In this document: positions 42,722 through 51,877 of the stretch, piece by piece
How positions within the stretch are numbered: position 1 is the stretch's first letter
Layout: every line of letters begins with the position of its first letter
Assembly: GCA_026169815.1 (NCBI GenBank)
Contig: JAPFDT010000053.1
Location: forward strand, 1-64,000
Source of the DNA: Pseudogracilibacillus sp.
GTDB lineage: Bacteria; Bacillota; Bacilli; Bacillales; Amphibacillaceae
Reading direction: 5' to 3'
Length of the DNA stretch: 64,000 bases
Position numbers and translations under genes: made by a program
Notes under the pieces: model-generated
What the model was told of the DNA's origin: nothing
The model's input: the letters and a program-made list of their open reading frames with translations, nothing else
Database searches by the model: none

Positions 42722-43708
42722 TTATGTTGTACTATCGCCGAAAAATAACTTTTTCTGAAGTTTTTGTTCGGAAAAAATCCATCCTGTATAGGAGTTTGTC
42801 ACATTTAAGTTCTCATCTATCTGAGCAACTGCGACGAAAGGATAGTAGCCTTTACTACGATACCTTAAATCCGTAAAACGAACTTCTGTGAAATTCTCAT
42901 ATTCAATGACTTGCCAGCGATAAACTGGAGAGAATGCTAAGAATGCTGCAATGTTTTTATCTTCTTTTGCAACTTCGATCATTTGTGATTTAGGAACTGG
43001 AATTCGTTCAAACATGTCCATTAATTGAATATGGCCATGTTCAACAGTACCTACATAAAAGCGATCTTTCGTTGTAATCGCTACTCGCCAGTGATTTTGT
43101 TTAATCGTTGGAGAGGTTGCGACAAATTCTGTCGTTGGAAAATGTTCATGAATTTTCTTCACGATTTCCCTTTTATCAAAATAACGTTTAATATAGTATA
43201 AGGTGATTACCGCATAAATAATTAAAAATGTTTGTCCTGGATTTGCACCCAAGACCCAAGCGATGATGCCTGCTACGTGTAACAAGAAAATATACGGATC
43301 GAACGTATTAATAAAACCTAATGCGACCCACTTATGAGAAAATGGCCGTATTGCCTGTGTTCCATAAGCATTAAAAATATCAACAAACACGTGAAGTATG
43401 ACAGCAAGGAATGTCCAGAGCCATAAATGAAGAAAACTTACATCAGGGACGAACATATATAGCACGGCCGCAATAAGTAATCCCCAAAATATTACAGCAG
43501 GAATAGAATGTGTCAAACCACGGTGATTTCGAATATAAATGGCATTATTTTTTAATTTTAAAATGGTATCGAAGTCAGGAGCTTGTGATCCAACGAGTGT
43601 GCCAACTAATACTGCATTGAACAAAGTAGGATCATTTGCTACAACAGGATCTAAAGTTGCTAATCCGCCTAGTGCGATGCCCATGACTACGTGGGTGCCT
43701 GTGTCCAT
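42722..43708 (-). CDS. yfhP: YfhP, membrane-bound metal-dependent hydrolase (YdjM family)
   Basis: A 328-residue protein of the LexA-binding, inner-membrane hydrolase family: N-terminal MDTGTHVVMGIALGG, DFDT, and IRNHRGLTHSIPAVI with the HRGxTHS metal motif near residue 80, HVFVDIFNAYGTQAIRPFSHKWVALG, several membrane helices and a soluble C-terminal half (KDRFYVGTVEHGHIQLMDMF). AAGGAGG precedes ATG. It stands divergently beside mutY as in B. subtilis and marks the return to the conserved backbone. Confidence 0.93.
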   Translation of the reverse strand: MDTGTHVVMGIALGGLATLDPVVANDPTLFNAVLVGTLVGSQAPDFDTILKLKNNAIYIRNHRGLTHSIPAVIFWGLLIAAVLYMFVPDVSFLHLWLWTFLAVILHVFVDIFNAYGTQAIRPFSHKWVALGFINTFDPYIFLLHVAGIIAWVLGANPGQTFLIIYAVITLYYIKRYFDKREIVKKIHEHFPTTEFVATSPTIKQNHWRVAITTKDRFYVGTVEHGHIQLMDMFERIPVPKSQMIEVAKEDKNIAAFLAFSPVYRWQVIEYENFTEVRFTDLRYRSKGYYPFVAVAQIDENLNVTNSYTGWIFSEQKLQKKLFFGDSTT

Positions 43709-43766
43709 AGCGCTTATGTCCTCCTTAATCGATTATATATAAATTGTAACATAAAGGGTTGATAAA

Positions 43767-44834
43767 GTGACAGAGAAAGTATTGCGAAACTATAATAAAA
43801 CAGCATTTAGCGACAATTTAATGACATGGTATGAAGCGAATAAACGTAATCTACCATGGCGTGAGACAAAAGACCCTTATAGTATATGGGTTTCTGAAAT
43901 AATGTTGCAACAAACGAAAGTAGATACAGTAATAGATTATTATACGAAATTTATGGAAAAATATCCGACTGTTGTTCATTTAGCAAAGGCAGAAGAACAA
44001 GAAGTATTGAAAATGTGGGAAGGGTTAGGCTATTATTCACGCGCAAGAAACCTTCATGCTGCCGCAAAAGAAGTGGTGGAAAAATATGGCGGTGTGGTCC
44101 CAGATGATCCGGATAAATTAGGAGAATTAAAAGGGATTGGCCCATATACTCGAGGAGCTGTATCTTCAATCGCTTTTAATTTGCCTGAACCTGCTGTAGA
44201 TGGAAATGTCATGCGAGTATTATCACGCACATTACTGTTACAAGATAATATTAGTGAAGTAAGAACACGGAAAAAAATTGAAAACCTTGTCCGTGAATTA
44301 ATTTCACATGAAAATCCATCAGCTTTTAATCAGGGGTTAATGGAGCTTGGTGCATTAATTTGTACGCCACGTTCGCCCGCATGTATGCTTTGTCCTGTTC
44401 AAGAGAATTGCCGTGCATTTTCAGAAGGGATACAAGAACAATTACCAATTAGATTAAAGAAGAAAAAACAACGTGTTGAACATTATAATGTTCTTGTATT
44501 GAAAAATGATGCCGGAGAAGTTGCGATTGAACAACGTCCAAGTGAAGGTTTATTAGCGAACATGTGGCAATTTCCAATGATTGAAAAAAAATTCGTAACG
44601 AAGGAATTAGTACGTGAATCAGAAGATAATTTATATGGTATGTCATATGAAATGACTGAAAAACTCGGTAAAGTGCGTCATGTTTTTTCACATATTATTT
44701 GGGAGTTAGAAGTTTATGCAGCAAAAACGGATAAAGTTATAGGTGAAAATGTGAAGTTTGTAGCGGTTGAGGAATTGAGTAATTATCCTTTTTCCGTTTC
44801 GCATTTGAAAATTAGAGAAGGATTATACGATTAG
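43767..44834 (+). CDS. mutY: A/G-specific adenine glycosylase MutY
   Basis: MutY removes adenine mispaired with 8-oxoguanine. The 355-residue protein has the helix-hairpin-helix LKGIGPYTRGAV with the catalytic Asp in EPAVDGNVMRVLSR, the iron-sulfur Cys set CTPRSPACMLCPVQENC near residues 197-213, and a C-terminal NUDIX-like 8-oxoG recognition domain (VAIEQRPSEGLLANMWQFP). A GTG start is used, AAAGGGTTG upstream. B. subtilis has fabL after mutY; here it is missing and sspE follows. Confidence 0.96.
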   Translation: MTEKVLRNYNKTAFSDNLMTWYEANKRNLPWRETKDPYSIWVSEIMLQQTKVDTVIDYYTKFMEKYPTVVHLAKAEEQEVLKMWEGLGYYSRARNLHAAAKEVVEKYGGVVPDDPDKLGELKGIGPYTRGAVSSIAFNLPEPAVDGNVMRVLSRTLLLQDNISEVRTRKKIENLVRELISHENPSAFNQGLMELGALICTPRSPACMLCPVQENCRAFSEGIQEQLPIRLKKKKQRVEHYNVLVLKNDAGEVAIEQRPSEGLLANMWQFPMIEKKFVTKELVRESEDNLYGMSYEMTEKLGKVRHVFSHIIWELEVYAAKTDKVIGENVKFVAVEELSNYPFSVSHLKIREGLYD

Positions 44835-44917
44835 TAAATTTGGTAGGAAATACCAACGCACAAATTAGGATATCTTCATTGAAGTTGGATAAATTAATTA
44901 GTGCGGAGGTGAAATAA

Positions 44918-45094
44918 ATGAAACCTAACCAAAAAGCAGGTACAAACGCTAAACAGGTGAAAAAGCAAAATCAGCAATCACAACAAGCACAACCTGGTCA
45001 ATACGGTACAGAGTTCGCTGAGGAAACAGATGTGCAACAAGTGAAAAAGCAGAATAAAAAATCACAACAAAATAAACAAAATCCATCTAATTAA
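44918..45094 (+). CDS. sspE: Gamma-type small acid-soluble spore protein
   Basis: A 58-residue protein with the gamma-SASP repeat: FAEETDVQQVKKQN, plus flanking Gln/Lys/Asn-rich VKKQNQQSQQAQ segments. It is degraded in germination to supply amino acids. Gamma-SASPs usually hold two long repeats; here the first is reduced (GTNAKQVKKQN). GGAGGTG precedes ATG. The position behind mutY matches B. subtilis. Forespore sigma-G control is expected but I do not see a convincing promoter. Confidence 0.92.
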   Translation: MKPNQKAGTNAKQVKKQNQQSQQAQPGQYGTEFAEETDVQQVKKQNKKSQQNKQNPSN

Positions 45095-45102
45095 TATGGA
45101 TG

Positions 45103-45140
45103 AAAAAGCTTTCCTGGGTAATCAGGAAAGCTTTTTTATT
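45103..45140 (+). terminator. sspE terminator
   Basis: Stem aaaaagctttcctg / caggaaagctttttt with a 6-base loop. Confidence 0.88.
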
Positions 45141-45159
45141 AACATTAAATGTTTGGGGT

Positions 45160-45385
45160 GCGCTCGCTCGGATTAGTGTTGTTCTCGCTCGTTTGTAGTG
45201 CCTCTCGCTCGGATTAGTGTTGTTCACGCTCGTTTGTAGTGCTGCTCGCTCGGATTAGTGTTGTTCTCGCTCGTTTCTAGTGCCGCTCGCTCGGATTAGT
45301 GTTGTTCTTGCTCGTTTATAGTGCTGCTCGCTCGGATTAGTGTTGTTCTTGCTCGTTTCTAGTGCTGCTCGCTCGAATTTTGTTT
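45160..45385. repeat. 41-bp tandem repeat, about five and a half units
   Basis: Units of 41 bp begin ctcgctcggattagtgttgt and continue with tctcgctcgtttgtagtgc; the ends (cct, ctg, ccg) and one internal base vary between units. It fills the gap between the sspE terminator and ygaC. GCTCGCTCG cores recall the 20-bp arrays at the two ends of the window but the unit differs. The remaining 45386-45501 holds only the promoter region. Function unknown. Confidence 0.9.
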
Positions 45386-45501
45386 GCCTTCGTCATCTGT
45401 TAGTTTGTAATCATATTGTGTACGTCCTATAAACAGGAAACTTTCATTCTGTTCATTCAATCGGTATACTACATATATTATGCAGTGAAAGGTACGATAG
45501 A

Positions 45502-46035
45502 ATGACTTTACCTTCTATTCATGATGTTATTGTGCTTGAAAGTCTGAAGCATGATGGTTCGCTTCATCGTCGTTGGGAAACGAATACGATACTTTATCAA
45601 GATACGAATGTAATTGTAGGTTATAATGATCAAACATCTGTCACTGAACCGAAAAAGGGAGTTTGGCATACAGATGTGCCGGCGATTTTTTATTTTGATC
45701 AAAGATATTGGTTTAATGTTGTGTTTATTTTAGACGAACAACCGTTTTATTATTGTAATTTAAGTTCACCATTTACTTTTAAAAATGGAATTTTACAATA
45801 TATTGATTATGATTTAGATGTTGTTGTATATTTAGACGGTTCGTGTAAAATTGTCGATGAAATGGAATACGAAGTGAATAAACGTTATTATCATTATCCA
45901 ATAAATGTCCAACAACATATACCGCAGCATTTAGCGATTTTATTAGAGTGGATTTATATGGAAAAAGGTCCATTTAATAAAGCACAACGTCATCATTTTT
46001 ATGAATTATATCGTCGACAACGAGGTAATGCGTGA
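45502..46035 (+). CDS. ntdP: Nucleoside tri- and diphosphatase YgaC (NtdP)
   Basis: A 177-residue DUF402-fold phosphatase, homologous to S. aureus NtdP, which dephosphorylates nucleoside tri- and diphosphates. Marks: SLHRRWETNTILYQ, AIFYFDQRYWFNVVFIL, YYCNLSSPFTF, LQYIDYDLDVVVY with the acidic metal residues, and the helical end KRYYHYPIN... . GAAAGG precedes ATG. It is the first gene of the ygaC-ygaD pair, in B. subtilis order. Confidence 0.92.
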   Translation: MTLPSIHDVIVLESLKHDGSLHRRWETNTILYQDTNVIVGYNDQTSVTEPKKGVWHTDVPAIFYFDQRYWFNVVFILDEQPFYYCNLSSPFTFKNGILQYIDYDLDVVVYLDGSCKIVDEMEYEVNKRYYHYPINVQQHIPQHLAILLEWIYMEKGPFNKAQRHHFYELYRRQRGNA

Positions 46036-46074
46036 GAGGTTATTTTTCTAGATAGAGATAAAGGAAGATGTAGA

Positions 46075-47835
46075 GTGAACAGTATTAAACAATATATGAA
46101 GTTTGTTAAGCCATATACGTGGCAAATTATCGGAACGATTTTAATTGGAATATTGAAGTTTGCAATTCCGCTACTTATTCCACTTATTTTAAAATATGTA
46201 ATCGATAATATTATTGAAGGGGATATGACACAAGCGGCAAAAACGTCGCAATTATTGTGGCTCATGGGAATATCCTTTACAATTTTTCTTCTTCTAAGAC
46301 CGCCTGTAGAATATGCTAGACAGTATTTGGCACAATTAGTTGCGAGTAAAATTTTGTATGATATTCGAAATAAAATCTTTGATCATTTACAACGTTTAAG
46401 TTTAAATTTCTATTCGAATACGAAAACAGGAGAGATTATTTCTCGAGTTATTCATGATGTAGAACAGACGAAAAACTTTGTTGTGACAGGGTTAATGAAC
46501 GTCTGGTTAGATATGGTAACGATTGTTATCGCGATTATTATTATGTTAACGATGGATGTAAAGTTAACGATTGTATCGATTATTTTATTCCCGTTATATG
46601 GATTCGCAGTAAAATATTTCTATGCAAAATTACGTGATTTAACGCGTCAACGTTCGCAAGCTTTAGCAGAGGTTCAGGGGCATTTACATGAACGAGTACA
46701 GGGCTTTCCAGTTACAAGAAGTTTTGCATTGGAAGATTATGAACAAGCACAATTTGATACACGTAATAAAAACTTTTTAACAAAAGCAATTGACCATACA
46801 AAATGGAATGCAAAAACATTTGCTGTAACGAATACGATTACGGATTTAGCACCATTATTAGTTATTGCTTATGCAGGTTTTCAAGTGATTAATGGTAACT
46901 TAACTATTGGTACAATGGTTGCTTTCGTCGGATATATGGAGCGAGTGTACAGTCCGCTGCGTCGTCTGATCAACGCTTCGACTGTGTTAACACAAGCAGT
47001 TGCTTCGATTGACCGTGTATTTGAATTAATGGATGAAAAATATGACATCGAAGATAAACCAAATGCTGTTCGTTTAGGCAGAGTACAAGGAGATATTTCC
47101 ATCGAAAATGTCGGATTTAAATATAATGATGACGAACGAAAAGTATTAAAAGATGTTAACTTGAACGTCGAAAAAGGAGAAACAATCGCTCTTGTTGGTA
47201 TGAGTGGGGGCGGAAAGTCGACGTTAATTAGTTTAATTCCGCGCTTTTATGATGTCACATCTGGTTCGATTAAAGTAGATGGAATAGACATTCGAGATGT
47301 AGAACAACGATCACTGCGAAATAATATTGGAATGGTATTACAAGATAATATTTTATTTAGTGAATCGATTGCAACGAATATTCGGATGGGAAATCCTTAT
47401 GCAACAGATGAAGAAGTAATTGAAGCGGCAAGAGCGGCAAATGCGCATGACTTTATTCAGGAACTGCCATATGGTTATGATACACTCGTTGGAGAACGAG
47501 GTGTGAAGTTATCTGGTGGTCAACAGCAACGTATTGCAATTGCTCGAGTTTTCTTGAAAAATCCACCGATTCTCATTTTTGATGAGGCAACTTCGGCATT
47601 GGATTTAGAAAGTGAACAAACAATTCAAGAAGCATTAGGTGAACTAGCGGCAGAACGTACAACATTCATCGTCGCACACCGTCTTGCAACAATTACACAT
47701 GCTGATCGCATTGTCGTCATTGAACATGGTGAAATTTCAGAGGTAGGTACGCATCAAGAGTTAATTAATAAACAAGGAAGTTATTACGACTTGTATCAAG
47801 TACAAGACTTCGGACAAACTCCAACATCTGTATAA
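46075..47835 (+). CDS. ygaD: ABC exporter with fused membrane and ATP-binding domains (YgaD-like)
   Basis: A 586-residue half-transporter: six membrane helices (residues 1-320; [21 protein letters not shown] ... [26 protein letters not shown]), then the ATPase with Walker [10 protein letters not shown], signature [20 protein letters not shown], Walker [13 protein letters not shown] and the switch His. It forms a homodimer of the multidrug or lipid-export type. GTG start after AGGAAGATG. The place 40 bases after ygaC and its type match YgaD. Confidence 0.92.
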   Translation: MNSIKQYMKFVKPYTWQIIGTILIGILKFAIPLLIPLILKYVIDNIIEGDMTQAAKTSQLLWLMGISFTIFLLLRPPVEYARQYLAQLVASKILYDIRNKIFDHLQRLSLNFYSNTKTGEIISRVIHDVEQTKNFVVTGLMNVWLDMVTIVIAIIIMLTMDVKLTIVSIILFPLYGFAVKYFYAKLRDLTRQRSQALAEVQGHLHERVQGFPVTRSFALEDYEQAQFDTRNKNFLTKAIDHTKWNAKTFAVTNTITDLAPLLVIAYAGFQVINGNLTIGTMVAFVGYMERVYSPLRRLINASTVLTQAVASIDRVFELMDEKYDIEDKPNAVRLGRVQGDISIENVGFKYNDDERKVLKDVNLNVEKGETIALVGMSGGGKSTLISLIPRFYDVTSGSIKVDGIDIRDVEQRSLRNNIGMVLQDNILFSESIATNIRMGNPYATDEEVIEAARAANAHDFIQELPYGYDTLVGERGVKLSGGQQQRIAIARVFLKNPPILIFDEATSALDLESEQTIQEALGELAAERTTFIVAHRLATITHADRIVVIEHGEISEVGTHQELINKQGSYYDLYQVQDFGQTPTSV

Positions 47836-47841
47836 AATTTT

Positions 47842-47890
47842 CCTCCATAAGAGCTTATAATGTATGATAAGCTGTTATGGAGGTTTTTTC
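47842..47890 (+). terminator. Terminator of the ygaC-ygaD operon
   Basis: CCTCCATAA / TTATGGAGG with an inner AGCTTAT/ATAAGCT pair, followed by six T. Confidence 0.85.
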
Positions 47891-47942
47891 ATGTCATAAA
47901 ATACTGATAAGTGTGCATAAAGTAAATAAAGGTGTGATATGC

Positions 47943-48365
47943 ATGGTTTGGATTGTGATGTTATTAATATTTATTTTAATTGGTTCCAGTGTATTGCAAT
48001 TTATTTTTTCACAACAGGCGCAATCAAAGCGCAGATTAGGACTTGCTTATGAAGTATTTTATACACTTATTATTATTTATTCAACCGTTATTATTGGTTT
48101 TGCGATTTTGTATTTCGCTTTTTCTTTGCATGATATTATCTTATTGGAAAATAGAAATGAAGGAACGATATCTATTTTAGAATTATGGTGGAAAAGTTTA
48201 TATTTTAGTGGTGTAACGATGTTAACAATCGGATATGGAGATATTAGTCCAATTGGCATTGGGAGAGTTTTTGCAATTGTTCAAGCATTGATTGGTTTCA
48301 TACTGCCAACTGCATTTGTATTAAAAGTCGTACATATCAATTATGAAACGAAGCAGGAAACATAA
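47943..48365 (+). CDS. Two-helix potassium channel protein
   Basis: A 140-residue channel subunit with a pore loop of the K+ selectivity type: LYFSGVTMLTIGYGDISPIG, TIGYGD being the filter. Three hydrophobic helices flank it (VMLLIFILIGSSVLQFIF, FYTLIIIYSTVIIGFAILYF, VFAIVQALIGFILPTAF). No cytoplasmic RCK domain, so it may be a small ungated channel. ATG at 47943 has AAAGGTG before it; the longer frame from 47877 contains no site and unrelated residues. Confidence 0.85.
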   Translation: MVWIVMLLIFILIGSSVLQFIFSQQAQSKRRLGLAYEVFYTLIIIYSTVIIGFAILYFAFSLHDIILLENRNEGTISILELWWKSLYFSGVTMLTIGYGDISPIGIGRVFAIVQALIGFILPTAFVLKVVHINYETKQET

Positions 48366-48452
48366 TCTCATCATATGTTATACTAATATATAGAGCATGA
48401 GTTAATTAAATTTCATAAAGCATAATTTGTAAATCAAATACGGAGCTTAAGT

Positions 48453-48593
48453 TTGAAAAAAGAAACCGTTTTCTCTCACTACAGTCGACTACTTGCCGTT
48501 GAACATGGACGTTTGAGATTATCTACTATTTTATATCCGTATTTTGTATTGATTTATCCTATTATGAAATTAATTAAATTAAAAAACAAATAA
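48453..48593 (+). CDS. Small basic protein, 46 aa
   Basis: TTG at 48453 with GGAG seven bases upstream opens MKKETVFSHYSRLLAVEHGR, then LRLSTILYPYFVLIYPIMKLIKLKNK: an amphipathic start and a hydrophobic, basic end that could insert at the membrane. It fills the space between the channel gene and bcp. The ordered composition suggests a real small gene; I do not know the family. Confidence 0.5.
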   Translation: MKKETVFSHYSRLLAVEHGRLRLSTILYPYFVLIYPIMKLIKLKNK

Positions 48594-48620
48594 ATGTTAC
48601 ATAATAAAGGAGCATATACT

Positions 48621-49100
48621 ATGTCAATTGAAGTAGGAATGGAAGCACCAGATTTTACATTAGAAAATCAAGATGGGGAAAATGTTTCATTATCAGATTA
48701 TCGTGGGAAAAATGTTGTCTTATATTTTTATCCTAAAGATATGACGCCAGGTTGTACGACACAAGCGTGTGATTTTAGAGATAATCATGATACGTTTGCA
48801 GCACATGATACTGTTATTATTGGCGTTAGTCCTGACCCAATCGAACGTCATCAAAAATTTATTGAAAAGCATGGTTTGCCTTTTGAATTACTAGCTGATA
48901 CAGAACAAGTTGCATCTAAATTATATGATGTTTGGAAATTGAAGAAAATGTTTGGTAATGAATTTTATGGTATTGAGCGATCTACTTTTGTTATTGATAA
49001 AGAGGGGATTGTTCAAAAAGTAGAAAGAAAAGTAAAAGTGAAAGAACATATTGATAAAACGATACAATTTATTAAAGAGATGACAGGAGAAGAAGCATAA
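48621..49100 (+). CDS. bcp: Thioredoxin-dependent peroxiredoxin Bcp (YgaF)
   Basis: A 159-residue peroxiredoxin of the Bcp/PrxQ type that reduces hydroperoxides. Marks: GMEAPDFTLENQDGENVSLSDYRGKNVVLYFYPKDMTPGCTTQACDFRD, with peroxidatic Cys in TPGCTTQAC and the resolving Cys five residues later, and the C-terminal ERSTFVID. ATG at 48621 follows AAAGGAG. In B. subtilis ygaF lies just before perR, as here. The next gene starts on its stop (TAATG). Confidence 0.95.
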   Translation: MSIEVGMEAPDFTLENQDGENVSLSDYRGKNVVLYFYPKDMTPGCTTQACDFRDNHDTFAAHDTVIIGVSPDPIERHQKFIEKHGLPFELLADTEQVASKLYDVWKLKKMFGNEFYGIERSTFVIDKEGIVQKVERKVKVKEHIDKTIQFIKEMTGEEA

Positions 49101-49660
49101 TGAGAATATATACTCGTTCAGGAGATAAAGGTACTACAGCTTTAGTATATGGAAGTCGAGTACCAAAAAACGATTTACGTGTCGAAGCTTATGGTACTTG
49201 TGATGAAGCCAATTCTATGATTGGTTTAGCGCTAAGTCATTTAAATGATGCTGATTGGGAAGGAAAAGAAGCATTTTTAGAACAAATGTATCGCGTGCAA
49301 ACGATTTTGTTCCATGTTGGTGCAGAATTATCAACACCGAAAGATCGTGAAGTAGCGTGGCAATTACGTGAAGACCACATTACAGAGTTAGAAACGCAAA
49401 TTGATGAGTGGAGTGAAGATTTACCACCATTAACGCAGTTTATTTTACCATCAGGTCACAGTGCCTCAAGTGCACTACATTTAGCAAGAACAGTGGTACG
49501 TCGTGCTGAAAGAGTAGCAGTAACTGTCCAAGATGAACTACAAAGCGCTTTACCAATTTCTTATTTAAATCGTTTATCCGATTATTTATTTGTTGCAGCA
49601 CGTTACGTGAATCAAGCATTAGATGGCGAAGAAATTCCGCTACAAGTTGATGTAAAGTAA
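49100..49660 (+). CDS. Cob(I)alamin adenosyltransferase, PduO type
   Basis: Transfers the adenosyl group of ATP to cobalamin, making coenzyme B12. The 186-residue PduO fold is seen from MRIYTRSGDKGTTALVYGSRVPKND, EAYGTCDEANSMIGLA, FHVGAELSTP, FILPSGHSASSALHLARTVVRRAERVAV. Standard length. Starts on the bcp stop, so bcp-pduO is an operon; B. subtilis has the homologue yvqK elsewhere. No other cobalamin genes in the window. Confidence 0.93.
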   Translation: MRIYTRSGDKGTTALVYGSRVPKNDLRVEAYGTCDEANSMIGLALSHLNDADWEGKEAFLEQMYRVQTILFHVGAELSTPKDREVAWQLREDHITELETQIDEWSEDLPPLTQFILPSGHSASSALHLARTVVRRAERVAVTVQDELQSALPISYLNRLSDYLFVAARYVNQALDGEEIPLQVDVK

Positions 49661-49751
49661 ATGAGAATAGTATATTAGACTTATTCATGAATAATTAATG
49701 ACAATTCCTGTAAAATATAGATAACAACAAGTTATAATTGGTTGATTTAAA

Positions 49752-49798
49752 TTGACTTTTCCCATGTAAACACGATACACTATTAATAACAATTATAA
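49752..49798 (+). promoter_or_regulatory. perR promoter with probable PerR box
   Basis: TTGACT (49752-49757) and GATACA (49774-49779), 16 bases apart. Immediately downstream, TAATAACAATTATAA (49784-49798) matches the PerR box TTATAATnATTATAA at 12 of 14 positions, well placed for autorepression, which is known for B. subtilis perR. Confidence 0.6.
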
Positions 49799-49856
49799 TC
49801 TAATAATAAAAATAGATTGTAAATTCAAATTAAAAGTGAAAGTGAGGTGCATGACG

Positions 49857-50303
49857 ATGAAAGACGATAAATTACAAATAGCTATAGAAACACTGAAGAA
49901 GTCTGGGGTTCGTATTACACCACAACGTCATGCGGTTCTTGAATGTTTACTTACTTCAAAGACTCATCCAACTGCAGATGAAATTTATAAATCGCTTAAA
50001 GATAAATTTCCTAACATGAGTGTTGCTACAGTTTATAATAATTTACGTATATTAAAAGATCTAGGATTAGTCAGAGAGTTAACGTACGGTGATGATTCAA
50101 GCCGATTTGATAGTAATATGAGAGAGCATTATCATATTATTTGTGAAGATTGTGGTAAAATTGTTGATTTCCACTATCCGACGCTTGATGAAATTGAGTC
50201 GTTAGCGCAAAAAGTAAGTGGCTTTGAAATAAGTCACCACCGCATGGAGTTATATGGTAAATGTGAAGAGTGTGCAACAGCAAAGGAAAAAGTTACACAG
50301 TAA
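49857..50303 (+). CDS. perR: Peroxide stress regulator PerR (Fur family)
   Basis: A 148-residue Fur-fold metalloregulator. Marks: [59 protein letters not shown] winged helix, [27 protein letters not shown] with His and Asp metal ligands, and two CxxC zinc sites (CEDC, CEEC). His in REHYH is the peroxide-sensitive position. ATG at 49857 has GAGGTG seven bases upstream. Its promoter has a PerR-like box, and bcp lies upstream, as in B. subtilis. Confidence 0.95.
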   Translation: MKDDKLQIAIETLKKSGVRITPQRHAVLECLLTSKTHPTADEIYKSLKDKFPNMSVATVYNNLRILKDLGLVRELTYGDDSSRFDSNMREHYHIICEDCGKIVDFHYPTLDEIESLAQKVSGFEISHHRMELYGKCEECATAKEKVTQ

Positions 50304-50369
50304 TAAAAAAGTTATTGGTTAATAATGAATTCCTTTTAAAAGATAATAAAGATTAATCTTTATATATTG

Positions 50370-50416
50370 TACCCTTAAAGTTAGCATAATCAAGCTAACT
50401 TTAAGGGTATTTTTGT
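50370..50416 (+). terminator. perR terminator
   Basis: TACCCTTAAAGTTAGC / GCTAACTTTAAGGGTA, 8-base loop, TTTTTG. The rest of 50417-50605 is AT-rich and gene-free, apart from the short frame MLHLKLDNDELSEL at 50493 without a clear site. Confidence 0.9.
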
Positions 50417-50605
50417 ATGGAAAAAGTATGAATAATAAAAAGTTACCGTTGTATAAATCGAGTAAAATCGATTTTACAGGCAGGTTTTTAGTATGTTACA
50501 CTTAAAATTAGATAATGATGAATTGTCTGAACTTTGAAAGGAAGCTATATTATTTAAACTGTCAGTGATACGTATTTCCAAAATCAAAAGAGAGGGTAAT
50601 TCTAA

Positions 50606-51130
50606 TTGAGGGCAGTCAAGGTAACAGAGTATAATAAAGATTGGCCATTGATGTATGAAAAAGAAGCAGTGAAATTACGCAAGATTTTTAGGTCTGAAAT
50701 AATTGAAATTTATCATATTGGTAGCACGTCTGTAGATGGTTTAATAGCAAAGCCTATTATTGATATAATGCCTGTCGTTAGGGATGTTAATCGAATTGAT
50801 GACTATAATACTAAAATGATTGATATTGGTTATGAGCCAAAAGGTGAAAATGGACTTCCTAGTCGTCGGTTTTTTCAAAAGGGCGGAGACGAAAGAACTC
50901 ACCATATCCATTTTTATGAGATGGGTAATACTGAAATAGAACGTCATCTAGCATTTCGTAACTATTTACGCACACACCCTGATGTCTTAAAAAAATATGG
51001 TAGCTTAAAAAAGGAATTGTCCCAACGATATTCCAGGGATATTGAAGCTTACATAAGTGGGAAAGAACAGTTGGTTTCAGAGATTGAAAAAAAGGCGATG
51101 GATTGGAAGCAAGGTTTAAGTATTTATTAA
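50606..51130 (+). CDS. GrpB family protein (UPF0157), copy 2
   Basis: A 174-residue protein almost the twin of that at 38438-38962: EYNKDWPLMYEKEAVKLRKIF, IYHIGSTSVDGLIAKPIIDIMPVV, ERTHHIHFYEMGNTEIERHLAFRNYLRTHPDVLKKYGSLKKEL. Also TTG-started after GAGAGG. Changes cluster at both ends and in the loop after HHIHFY. The flanking DNA does not match copy 1, so only the gene was copied. Confidence 0.9.
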   Translation: MRAVKVTEYNKDWPLMYEKEAVKLRKIFRSEIIEIYHIGSTSVDGLIAKPIIDIMPVVRDVNRIDDYNTKMIDIGYEPKGENGLPSRRFFQKGGDERTHHIHFYEMGNTEIERHLAFRNYLRTHPDVLKKYGSLKKELSQRYSRDIEAYISGKEQLVSEIEKKAMDWKQGLSIY

Positions 51131-51230
51131 GGCTATTGCAACAATACAGTCGGATTTGTTTGCTTAAAATCAACAATCAATTAACGAACTGGATTGTATA
51201 ACAGACTTTTTTTGTAAATGGGGGACAGCC

Positions 51231-51686
51231 ATGATTAAAAAGATTGATATAACTAATCCCGGGATATCAAAAGAAGTATTAAATATTCAAATACCTTCAT
51301 ATAAAATAGAAGCAGAAATAATTGATTTTTATGATATACCGCCATTAAAGGACACAGTGCAGTCGTTACAACAAAGTGGGGAGACTTTCTTTGGCTATTA
51401 TTTAAATGACGAGTTATGCGGAGTTATTTCTATAAAAACAGATGATAGGATAATTGATATACATCGGTTAATGGTGCATCCAGACCATTTTAGAAAAGGA
51501 ATTGCCAAAAAACTATTGAAATTTGTTGAGGGTGGTAATAAGGAAAAATCTGCAACAATAATAGTGTCAACTGGAACCAAAAATACTCCGGCAATAGACT
51601 TCTATTTGAAAATGGACTTTTCAAAAACGGAAGAAAAGAGCGTGTCAGAAGGTCTATCTTTAACCTCTTTTAAAAAGGAAATATAA
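51231..51686 (+). CDS. GNAT acetyltransferase
   Basis: A 151-residue single GNAT domain: EIIDFYDIPPLKDTVQSL, ETFFGYYLNDELCGVISIK, the acetyl-CoA loop RLMVHPDHFRKGIAKKLLKFVE, and IIVSTGTKNTPAIDFYLKMDFSKTEEKS. ATG preceded by GGGGGA. Acceptor unknown. A terminator follows. Confidence 0.88.
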   Translation: MIKKIDITNPGISKEVLNIQIPSYKIEAEIIDFYDIPPLKDTVQSLQQSGETFFGYYLNDELCGVISIKTDDRIIDIHRLMVHPDHFRKGIAKKLLKFVEGGNKEKSATIIVSTGTKNTPAIDFYLKMDFSKTEEKSVSEGLSLTSFKKEI

Positions 51687-51751
51687 TGAACAGAAAGCTA
51701 CAATAAATAATATAGACCGTACCCCGAAAAGAGGGAGAGGTAGCGAAGAGA

Positions 51752-51788
51752 AATAATCCCTCACAAGTGGATGAGGGATTATTTTTTA
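51752..51788 (+). terminator. Terminator after the GNAT gene
   Basis: Stem aataatccctca / tgagggattatt, 8-base loop, six T. Confidence 0.88.
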
Positions 51789-51877
51789 TGGTTTTATTAG
51801 CGACGATGAACGGTACTTACATCCAATCAATATGTCAATCTCTTATTCTTTTAAATGTCACTAAGCAAAATGATACT

